From Chitinophagales bacterium (GTDB lineage: Bacteria; Bacteroidota; Bacteroidia; Chitinophagales; UBA2359), in the NCBI GenBank assembly GCA_020629595.1, contig JAHDDA010000185.1:1-5563 (forward strand): a DNA stretch of 5,563 nt, given 5' to 3'. Positions within the stretch are counted from its first letter, which is position 1; every line of letters starts with the position of its first letter. The position numbers and the translations under genes were made by a program. The notes under the pieces were generated by a model, which saw only the letters and a list, made by a program, of their open reading frames with translations, had not been told where the DNA came from and ran no database searches. This document shows, piece after piece, positions 1-5,542 of the stretch.

Positions 1-266
1 CCCATAGCCGAACTGGAACGCAAACGCCTTAATCCAGAAGTTCCATTTATGGCTGTTTCAATAGGAAAAGTAACCAACATTTCAACTTCTTGTGCCGACA
101 TTCCTTCAGCTTCGGTTAAAATAGTTACGGTTGGTGCGGTTAAATCTGGGAAAACATCAACATCTGTTTCGCTTGCCACATACACGCCTAGTAGCATAAG
201 CAAAATTGCTCCTACTATTACCGAAACTCGGTTCTGCAACGACCATTTTATGAGTTGATTTAGCAT
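1..266 (-). CDS. CusA/CzcA-type heavy-metal RND efflux pump, N-terminal fragment (partial)
   Basis: This is the start of an inner-membrane RND transporter of the heavy-metal efflux (HME) class, which in the CusCBA/CzcCBA type of tripartite pump exports metal cations using the proton gradient. The minus strand is open from an ATG at 266-264 to the left edge, giving 88 codons plus two bases. It starts MLNQLIKWSLQNR, followed by a hydrophobic first membrane helix at about residues 13-30. Then come the family hallmarks VDVFPDLTAPTV (36-47), EAEGMSAQEVE (52-62), TFPIETAINGTSGLRRLRS (66-84) and SSAMG, which resemble the CzcA/CusA porter-domain start closely. Full-length relatives are about 1,000 residues or more, so over 90% lies outside the window. 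The leader is the TGAGA-repeat region, with no strong Shine-Dalgarno. Metal specificity (Cu/Ag or Co/Zn/Cd) cannot be judged because the membrane-helix metal residues are not included. The plus-strand open frame over the same bases is only a shadow. Confidence 0.93.
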   Translation of the reverse strand, partial: MLNQLIKWSLQNRVSVIVGAILLMLLGVYVASETDVDVFPDLTAPTVTILTEAEGMSAQEVEMLVTFPIETAINGTSGLRRLRSSSAM

Positions 267-268
267 TC

Positions 269-308
269 TCTTAGACTGTGAGATTTTGAGACTATGAGAT
301 AATGAGAT
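269..308. repeat. 8-bp periodic tandem repeat, consensus NNTGAGA(T/C)
   Basis: Four consecutive 8-bp units fit one pattern: tgtgagat (277-284), tttgagac (285-292), tatgagat (293-300) and aatgagat (301-308). The preceding octamer tcttagac (269-276) looks like a decayed fifth unit. The array starts directly behind the start codon of the efflux gene, so it would lie in that gene's 5' leader. It is followed by an inverted set of the same units. No coding role is apparent. It could be a slippage-generated repeat or a decayed member of a dispersed intergenic repeat family; the sequence does not decide between these. Confidence 0.7.
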
Positions 309-336
309 TTTCTAAATATCTCAGTTCTCATTGTCT
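289..336. repeat. Imperfect inverted repeat built from TGAGA units (potential hairpin)
   Basis: The left arm, 289-308, contains agac, then tatgagat, then aatgagat. The right arm, 318-336, read on the opposite strand, is agac, aatgagaa, ctgagat. Sixteen positions pair, with about three mismatches and one gap, across a 9-base loop (309-317). The structure lies between two divergently oriented genes, so it is unlikely to be a terminator for either of them. It is more likely a leader structure of the minus-strand efflux gene or a decayed palindromic repeat. Confidence 0.55.
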
Positions 337-387
337 ATTAATCTAATTTTTAAGCGAAAGTAAAACGAAATAAGGAAAGTTTGTGTT

Positions 388-419
388 TTGAAATGAAAGG
401 AGTTTTTAGATTAAATTTG
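388..419 (+). promoter_or_regulatory. Candidate Bacteroidota promoter (TTG / TAnnTTTG) for the 516-1535 gene
   Basis: TAAATTTG at 412-419 matches the Bacteroidota -7 consensus TAnnTTTG exactly, and a TTG lies at 388-390 with a 21-base spacer, inside the 17-23 range usually quoted for flavobacteria. Transcription would begin near 425, leaving a leader of roughly 60 to 90 bases that contains the GCATTGC palindrome. The motif is short and the region AT-rich, so a chance match is possible. A weaker minus-strand match (TACTTTCG, 362-355) could serve the efflux gene but lacks a clear -33 element. Confidence 0.4.
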
Positions 420-450
420 TTAGGCATTAGAATTTAAACGGTTTTCTGTT

Positions 451-477
451 AGAGACGTAGCATTGCTAGGCTGTACG
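451..477. repeat. Palindromic GCATTGC intergenic element, left copy
   Basis: The stretch contains gtagcattgctag, a near-perfect palindrome centred on gcattgc, flanked by gagac on the left and gctgtac on the right. Positions 460-476 match the reverse complement of 5546-5563 at 17 of 18 aligned positions, allowing one single-base gap and counting one substitution among the rest as the gap partner being the extra T; at the least 16 bases agree. It lies directly before the 486/516 start codons, in the presumed leader. It resembles short palindromic repeats dispersed between flavobacterial genes, but only a genome-wide search could confirm family membership. Confidence 0.5.
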
Positions 478-515
478 TTAGGAATATGATTATTTCCGTT
501 TTTACTCTACGAATT

Positions 516-1535
516 ATGAAAAACTGTATTTATATACTTTATATGTTTTTTGGCATCAACTTATTTGCCCAAGAAAACGATATACACATTTTTTCGGAAA
601 AAGAAGCACTAGGTATTATAAAAAACTATGGAATTGACAGTTTAGAAAAGGTGTTTGATCCGTTTAGTTTGGTGTATTTGAATGAAGAAAACGCACAATA
701 TTTTATTGAAAAAGAATTTTCGGAAAGTTTTGTAGAAGCTCACTACGATTCTGTTGGAATTTACACCTACGATTTACCACATAGAACAATAAGTTTTGCT
801 TCGGAATTTAATAACAAGAAGGCAGCAAACTATATTTTCGATTATTATAAATCATTACCAAAGCACATTAAATCTGACACCATTTACAGTGCCTACAATA
901 ATTTAGATGAACTACTTTCTTTGCTTGTTTTCTATGATATAAAGGGTTTACAAAAAACTTTAGAAACCGATTTTTTTGAATGGTTAGCATTAGCCCAAAA
1001 AACGCCTCCTAAACGGTATAAAACCTTAGAGGAGCTTAGAGAAGAAGCTAGAACAAAATCTCTTGTAGAACAATTAAAATTGAAATCCGAAGATTTGGTG
1101 GTTGATTGTAACTTTATGGCTTTTCAAATAGCCAGTGCCTTACAAAAGTTGGGTAATCCGTATTTTACAACCGATTGTATGGAAGAATTAAAGGCAAAAC
1201 AAACCTACTTTTTGATTAATCGTTATGAATTTCCAAAATTTTGGAATCAAGATTTGGGAAACTTTCTTTTTAAAGAAGATAATTACAGAGTTTTTGAATT
1301 GAATAAACACTATAAATCCATTCAAGAATTAATAAAAGGAAAAAGCGAGTTATTTAATATTTTAGAAGTCATCAATGCTTATAAAACTTGCATTATTTAC
1401 AATGAAAAACAAAAAGCTCATATTGATGTCTATGACGATAGTGGTTCAACGTCTTGTATTTTTCAACTTAAAGGTAGTAACAAATTAATGGTTCAGGTAA
1501 TTTCGCAGATTTTGGATACACCAGCAATTGATTAG
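516..1535 (+). CDS. Secreted/periplasmic protein of unknown function
   Basis: I do not recognise this protein. An open frame runs from ATG at 486 (349 residues), but the ATG at 516 is preferred (339 residues). It gives a standard Sec signal peptide, MKNCIYILYMFFGINLFAQ, with a basic start, hydrophobic core and likely cleavage after FAQ before ENDIHIF. The longer start would add ten mostly hydrophobic residues in front of the lysine. No lipobox cysteine follows the hydrophobic stretch, so it is probably not a lipoprotein. The mature part, about 320 residues, is rich in Lys, Glu, Asn, Phe and Tyr, with no further membrane helix. It appears largely helical at residues 135-205 (numbered from the 486 start), with a charged segment LEELREEARTKSLVEQLKLK at 181-200. 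Four cysteines (208, 231, 302, 324) remain after cleavage. No catalytic motif, repeat or sorting domain is evident. The gene stands alone between a promoter candidate and a hairpin 32 bases after its stop codon. Confidence 0.85.
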   Translation: MKNCIYILYMFFGINLFAQENDIHIFSEKEALGIIKNYGIDSLEKVFDPFSLVYLNEENAQYFIEKEFSESFVEAHYDSVGIYTYDLPHRTISFASEFNNKKAANYIFDYYKSLPKHIKSDTIYSAYNNLDELLSLLVFYDIKGLQKTLETDFFEWLALAQKTPPKRYKTLEELREEARTKSLVEQLKLKSEDLVVDCNFMAFQIASALQKLGNPYFTTDCMEELKAKQTYFLINRYEFPKFWNQDLGNFLFKEDNYRVFELNKHYKSIQELIKGKSELFNILEVINAYKTCIIYNEKQKAHIDVYDDSGSTSCIFQLKGSNKLMVQVISQILDTPAID

Positions 1536-1537
1536 TA

Positions 1538-1631
1538 AATAAATTCGTCTTGAAAGTAAGTAATTCCAAGGTAGTTTACTGCCTTGTTTTACAAGAAAAT
1601 TATATATTTCTATTTTTTGTCCTGAACTCAG
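1538..1631 (+). repeat. 94-bp intergenic element, copy 1 (before aidB)
   Basis: This segment aligns without gaps to 3412-3505, with 80 of 94 positions identical. The core 1563-1594 is identical over 32 bases and includes the hairpin. Flanking conserved blocks are ttgaaagtaa on the left and (a/t)tttttg(t/c)cctg(a/t)actcag on the right. It fills most of the gap between the unknown secreted protein and aidB. Within it, TTG at 1584-1586 and TATATTTC at 1603-1610 form a weak promoter-like pair with a 16-base spacer, so the element could combine terminator and promoter. It may instead be a dispersed non-coding repeat. Two copies alone cannot separate these options. Confidence 0.8.
1567..1590 (+). 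terminator. Terminator-like hairpin in element copy 1
   Basis: CAAGGTAG (1567-1574) pairs with CTGCCTTG (1579-1586) through one T-G wobble around the loop TTTA, giving an 8-bp stem followed by TTTT (1587-1590). It begins 32 bases after the stop codon of the upstream gene, a natural place for intrinsic termination. The T-tract is short and the stem has few GC pairs, so efficiency is uncertain. The stem is symmetric enough to form in either orientation, but a T-tract is present only on the plus side. Confidence 0.6.
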
Positions 1632-1648
1632 GTAAATAAATCAAAAAA

Positions 1649-3289
1649 ATGAAAACACATACAGTATTTAATCAATCAACACCTTTTGAAAATATAAACC
1701 TTTTTACTACAGATAAGCCTTTAAATGAATTACTGAACGCAACAAAACTGTCTATTAATACAAAATTACTTACCCAATATGGCGAAACTTTAGGAAAACC
1801 AGAGTGGATTACAAAAGGTTTTCAAGCAAACGAACATAAGCCTGTATTTCATTCGCATAACCGTTTTGGAAAAAGAATAGATACCGTAGAATTTCACCCT
1901 GCCTATCACCAAATAATGCAATTGGGCATAGAAAATAGAATACATTCTTTACCTTGGCTAAGCCAACAAAAAGGAAGGCATTTAACCCGAATGGTTTTAA
2001 GTTATTTACACTCGCAAAACGAAGCAGGAACGGGTTGCCCACTAACAATGACTTTTGCCGCCGTTCCTGCTCTACAAAAATACTTTGCTCACGCCCAACA
2101 ATGGATTCCCAAAATAACAAACAATGTTTATGATGGAAGAAATATTCCATACTTTGAAAAAGAAGGTTTAACAATAGGAATGGCTATGACCGAAAAACAA
2201 GGCGGTACAGATGTAAGAGCCAATACCACCATAGCAACACCAATTGCACATAAAGGAAATGGGGAAGTTTACTTACTTCGTGGGCATAAATGGTTTTGTT
2301 CTGCACCAATGTGCGATGCTTTTTTAACCTTGGCACAAACCGAAAAAGGTATTTCCTGTTTTTTATTTCCACGTTTCAAACCCAATGGCACAAAAAACGA
2401 TTTTGCTATTCAAAGGCTAAAAGAAAAATTGGGCAACCGTTCAAATGCTTCTAGTGAAATTGAATTTAATGGTGCTTTTGCTTGGCTTATTGGCGAAGAA
2501 GGAAAAGGTGTTTCTACCATAATTGAAATGGTAGCAATGACTCGTTATGATTGTATGATTGGTTCATCCGCATTAATGCGTAGAGCCGTAGCCGAGGCAA
2601 TACACCATATTAAACAGCGTAAAGTTTTTGGACATTTGCTTGTAAATCAAGATTTAATGCAAAATGTTGTTGCCGATTTATGCCTTGAAGCTGAAGCGGC
2701 TATGGCAATGACTATGCGTGCAGCCTTGTGCTTTGAATCGGAAAAAAATGAAGATGAATTACTTTTACGCCTACTTTTACCCATTGGAAAATACTGGATT
2801 ACCAAACGTGCTTCGGGCTTAATAGTTGAAGCTATGGAATGTTTAGGTGGAAACGGCTACGTTGAACAAAGTATTTTACCACGTTTATACAGAGAAGCCC
2901 CTGTAAATGCTATTTGGGAAGGAAGCGGAAACGTTCAATGTCTTGATATATTAAGAGCCATTGGTAAAGAAAGGACTGTTTTAGATAACTTTATTAACGA
3001 ATTAGAATTTTCAAGAGGTAAAAGCAATTATTTTGATACCTATTTAGACAACTTAAAGTCTAATGTTAACGAATTTGTTAATTCAGTTGCTCATTTACGC
3101 ATATTCGCACAAAAGTTAGCATTAGCATTTCAGGCAGCACAATTACTTAAATTTTCGGATGAAAAAGTAGCAGAAAGTTTTTGTGTTAACCGATTAGGGA
3201 ATGCTACTTCAATGCTTTTTGGCGAACTTAATTTTGTAGAAAGCAATAAATATATTATTGATAGGTTTCTTAAAACAACAGAACAGTAA
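1649..3289 (+). CDS. aidB: AidB-like acyl-CoA dehydrogenase-family flavoprotein
   Basis: This is a 546-residue FAD protein of the AidB branch of acyl-CoA dehydrogenases. In E. coli AidB (541 residues) belongs to the Ada alkylation response, binds double-stranded DNA and has weak isovaleryl-CoA dehydrogenase activity. The match runs end to end: THTVFNQ at residues 3-9, CPLTMTFAA (130-138), flavin-region TEKQGGTDV (181-189), GHKWFCSAP (212-220), KLGNRSNAS (260-268), MTRYD (297-301), EAMECLGGNGY (394-404), PRLYREAPVNAIWEGSGNV (411-429). E424 in WEGSGN aligns with the acyl-CoA dehydrogenase catalytic glutamate (E. coli E425), and R436 aligns with E. coli R437, implicated in DNA binding. Helical N-terminal, beta middle (about 176-285) and helical C-terminal domains are followed by the AidB-specific tail (about 441-546), which is more diverged. 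The start aligns with the family; the leader is A-rich with no Shine-Dalgarno, as usual for Bacteroidota. No ada or alkA is adjacent, so Ada control is not shown here. Confidence 0.95.
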   Translation: MKTHTVFNQSTPFENINLFTTDKPLNELLNATKLSINTKLLTQYGETLGKPEWITKGFQANEHKPVFHSHNRFGKRIDTVEFHPAYHQIMQLGIENRIHSLPWLSQQKGRHLTRMVLSYLHSQNEAGTGCPLTMTFAAVPALQKYFAHAQQWIPKITNNVYDGRNIPYFEKEGLTIGMAMTEKQGGTDVRANTTIATPIAHKGNGEVYLLRGHKWFCSAPMCDAFLTLAQTEKGISCFLFPRFKPNGTKNDFAIQRLKEKLGNRSNASSEIEFNGAFAWLIGEEGKGVSTIIEMVAMTRYDCMIGSSALMRRAVAEAIHHIKQRKVFGHLLVNQDLMQNVVADLCLEAEAAMAMTMRAALCFESEKNEDELLLRLLLPIGKYWITKRASGLIVEAMECLGGNGYVEQSILPRLYREAPVNAIWEGSGNVQCLDILRAIGKERTVLDNFINELEFSRGKSNYFDTYLDNLKSNVNEFVNSVAHLRIFAQKLALAFQAAQLLKFSDEKVAESFCVNRLGNATSMLFGELNFVESNKYIIDRFLKTTEQ

Positions 3290-3411
3290 ATAAAGAAAAA
3301 CAAAACTTTTTTATGTTTTTTAGAATAAAGAAATTATATTTATGCAGTTTGTTTGATTTTATTCCATAAAATTTTAGTATAAGACAAAAATGTAATTTTT
3401 AAATGCACGAG
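3290..3411. other. AT-rich intergenic stretch after aidB with no supported gene
   Basis: I see no gene between the aidB stop codon and the second 94-bp element. An 18-codon open frame from ATG at 3313 lacks any supporting signal. ATTTTAT (3356-3362) and ATAAAAT (3366-3372) form a 7-bp AT-only inverted repeat with a 3-base loop, followed by TTT; it is too weak to call a terminator with confidence. TAATTTTT at 3393-3400 is one base off the -7 consensus, without a convincing -33 partner. Confidence 0.5.
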
Positions 3412-3505
3412 AATAAATTTACCTTGAAAGTAATGGATTCCAAGGTAGTTTACTGCCTTGTTTTACAATAAAATTCTATACTTTCAATTTTTGCCCTGTA
3501 CTCAG
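3412..3505 (+). repeat. 94-bp intergenic element, copy 2 (before the large secreted protein)
   Basis: This is the partner of 1538-1631 in the same orientation, with 80 of 94 positions identical and no gaps. The 14 differences lie outside the 32-base core (3437-3468). The match stops at the conserved ctcag (3501-3505); beyond it the two leaders diverge. It ends 56 bases before the first possible start codon of the following gene, whereas copy 1 ends 17 bases before aidB. The promoter-like pair of copy 1 is weaker here (TTG at 3458-3460, TATACTTT at 3477-3484), which argues that the conserved function, if any, centres on the hairpin and the right-hand cctg(a/t)actcag block. Confidence 0.8.
3441..3464 (+). 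terminator. Terminator-like hairpin in element copy 2
   Basis: The same CAAGGTAG / TTTA / CTGCCTTG stem-loop as in copy 1, followed by TTTT at 3461-3464. It starts 152 bases after the aidB stop codon, rather far for a dedicated aidB terminator, and about 100 bases before the next start codon. It could be a late terminator for aidB or a leader structure of the downstream gene. Confidence 0.45.
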
Positions 3506-3561
3506 CCATAAAATAATAAATACAGGCATTTGAAAAACCTACTTTAAAAAACAGCTCTTGA

Positions 3562-5436
3562 ATGTCTAGTATGAAGCATCTTGTTCTATATTGCTTAATA
3601 GTTTTATTGGGTCATATTTCGGTATATGGTCAATGTTGTAGTTCAAGCTGTTCTATAGATTTTGGTTCTTTAAACCCTGTAAATCCAAATGCAACTATAA
3701 ATAGATGTAACGATGTTTCGGCAAATGGTTTTGCTATGACAGCAGGTTCGGAATACACTTTTTGTTATTCTTTCACAACGGGAGCTGCTAATTTCGATGA
3801 TTATATGACCGTTTCGGCTCAATTTGATTTAGGTAATCAAACTTGCGAAGACAATTCGGGAGTTACAATTGAAATTTGTCAAGGAGCAACACCAGTAGCA
3901 GTAATTGGTACAGATGCGGGAGCAACAACTTTCCAAACAACTGCCCCATCAAACTATTCTTTGTGTGTTACACTTGACCCATCAGATACAGACTGTAGTG
4001 GAAATGTTCAAGAAATATGTATTGCTGCTACACCTTCAAGTACACCACCAGTACCTTGCCAACCAGTAGTTGCCAATCCAGCTTTAAATGGTTCTGCACC
4101 CAGTTGCGGCAGTTTGGTTACCATTGGAACCGATCCAATAATTGCCTGCGATGGATTTAATTATGAATGGACAAGTACCAACCCAGCTTTTACAACTGTA
4201 GCGGGTACAATTTCTTCAACAGATAACGGTCAAATAAATGTAACAGAATCTGGAACATATACACTTGTAATTACCGACCTTTCTGGTAGTGAGGTAGATT
4301 TAGATGCAAACCCCAATGAAGTAACGGTTACTATTGCCCAACCTACGGTAGCAACTATTTCAGGTTATACAACAATTTGTAATGGCGAAAAAACAACACT
4401 TACAGCAAGTGGAGGTGATACTTTTACTTGGACGGCACTAAGTGGTACAATAGATGGAACAAACAATACCAATGAAATTGAAGTTAGCACTTCTGGAACT
4501 TACCAAGTTGAAGTTTCAAATGCAGGAAGTTGCCCAACAACAGCTACCGTTAATGTAACCGTTTTACCCGATGCGTGTTGTAATACCAATATTTACCAAC
4601 AATGTGTTTCGCATTTAGATGCAACCATTGGTTTAGATAGAAATGAGGTTTTTGTATCTTCTGCTGCATTGCAAGATGTTAGTCAGGGATATTTGCATAA
4701 TTTTATGCCGCCACCGCCACCAACAGTGGGAACAGCCACACTTACCAACCTATTTGTAAGCACAGATATTACTAATTTTTTTGATGATGTATCTGCCCAG
4801 CCAAATTGTAATTTTGAAGGAACTTATATTAATATTTCACAAGGTTGTTCTGCACCTTTTGCTGGAACAACGGTAAACAATGCGGCACTTTGTGCTATAA
4901 TTGAAAGATTAAATATTGACGGTCAATGTAGTATCCCTACAAATAATTGGGGACCTGCTACATCAAGTACGGGTACTTTTACCGATGATTTAATTGCTTG
5001 TAATAGCTTTTATTCTCCCCCTGTAGATGAAAATACTTCAATAAGTGTTGATATAATTCCTTCGGTTTTTGGTGATGCAGCTTGTGCATATAATAATAAT
5101 GCAATTGATGAAGGAGTAATAGGTTTAGAATATACAATTTGTTTAGAATACGTTTACGATTTAGTTACCGATATAAATATAACACCAGATAATCCAGCTT
5201 CGTTTTGTACAGGTGCTACCGTAGATTTAAATGAAAATGCTACAAGTGCAGACGGTTCTCCTGCGTGGACTTCAAGCAATAATAGCATTGCAACTGTAAA
5301 TGGTTTTGGAATAGTAACTGGTATTTCTGCAGGTACAGTAACTATAACTTACACCGATGAAAATGGATGTACAGCTACTGAAGATGTAACGATTGATGAT
5401 TGTTGTGGTGGTGCGGTTCAGTTTATAAAAAATTAA
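3562..5436 (+). CDS. Large secreted cysteine-rich protein with Ig-like modules, probably C-terminally truncated
   Basis: A 624-residue exported protein resembling the Ser/Thr/Asn-rich surface proteins of gliding flavobacteria. The signal peptide ends at about residue 24 (LLGHISVYGQ, then CC). ATG at 3571 (MKHLVLYCL) is an equally plausible start, three codons in. By eye the mature part has: an N-terminal domain (25-160) with SYS/TFCYSFTTG-like beta strands; a Pro-rich linker (157-169); two Ig/PKD-like units (about 168-260 and 262-335), each with the SGTYTLVITD / SGTYQVEVSN type of closing strand; an unrecognised domain (339-535) containing a five-proline run at 383-387; and a Big_2-like unit (537-612) with SSNNSIATVNGFGIVTGIS and GTVTITYTDENGC. 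There are 29 cysteines after the signal. CC pairs at 25-26, 339-340 and 614-615 seem to open modules. The protein stops nine residues after the last CC, with no type IX sorting domain, which such proteins usually carry. It is likely an adhesin or matrix protein; the specific role is unknown. Confidence 0.88.
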   Translation: MSSMKHLVLYCLIVLLGHISVYGQCCSSSCSIDFGSLNPVNPNATINRCNDVSANGFAMTAGSEYTFCYSFTTGAANFDDYMTVSAQFDLGNQTCEDNSGVTIEICQGATPVAVIGTDAGATTFQTTAPSNYSLCVTLDPSDTDCSGNVQEICIAATPSSTPPVPCQPVVANPALNGSAPSCGSLVTIGTDPIIACDGFNYEWTSTNPAFTTVAGTISSTDNGQINVTESGTYTLVITDLSGSEVDLDANPNEVTVTIAQPTVATISGYTTICNGEKTTLTASGGDTFTWTALSGTIDGTNNTNEIEVSTSGTYQVEVSNAGSCPTTATVNVTVLPDACCNTNIYQQCVSHLDATIGLDRNEVFVSSAALQDVSQGYLHNFMPPPPPTVGTATLTNLFVSTDITNFFDDVSAQPNCNFEGTYINISQGCSAPFAGTTVNNAALCAIIERLNIDGQCSIPTNNWGPATSSTGTFTDDLIACNSFYSPPVDENTSISVDIIPSVFGDAACAYNNNAIDEGVIGLEYTICLEYVYDLVTDINITPDNPASFCTGATVDLNENATSADGSPAWTSSNNSIATVNGFGIVTGISAGTVTITYTDENGCTATEDVTIDDCCGGAVQFIKN

Positions 5437-5458
5437 TCTGAAATAACTTTGAAGAAAC

Positions 5459-5505
5459 TGTCCCTGCTTGTACAGGACAAAAATGTAGTTCTTTGTTTTA
5501 CAATA
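5459..5505. repeat. Fragments resembling the 94-bp element, rearranged
   Basis: TTGTTTTACAATA at 5493-5505 is identical to 3458-3470 in element copy 2. Just before it, the reverse complement of 5471-5485 reads attttt-gtcctgtac, matching the right-hand block of copy 2 (3487-3501) at all but one position and that of copy 1 nearly as well, but in inverted orientation. The same bases form a small hairpin (TGTCC... GGACA, 5460-5478). The pieces suggest a decayed or rearranged third copy, though AT-rich matches of this length can arise by chance. Confidence 0.35.
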
Positions 5506-5542
5506 GACTTTAAAACGATTTTTTATTTCGCATAATACTTAT

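Noticed and set aside
49..258. Plus-strand 69-codon open frame
   Set aside because: It lies antisense to the efflux pump start, whose protein matches the CzcA/CusA family clearly; the plus-strand product is a low-complexity Ser/Thr shadow.
1809..2372. Two minus-strand open frames of 121 and 62 codons
   Set aside because: Both are antisense to conserved aidB coding sequence and their translations resemble no protein family.
3313..3369. 18-codon open frame between aidB and the secreted protein
   Set aside because: Too short, AT-driven composition (Phe/Leu/Lys), and no promoter or leader supporting it.
1538..3505. The two 94-bp elements as a CRISPR-like or retron-like structure
   Set aside because: There are only two copies, about 1.9 kb apart with a normal gene between them, and no reverse transcriptase or cas gene is visible.
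5427..5432. Frameshift at the A-run as the cause of the early stop of the secreted protein
   Set aside because: Adding or removing one A leads to stop codons within a few residues, so a single-base error does not restore a longer protein.
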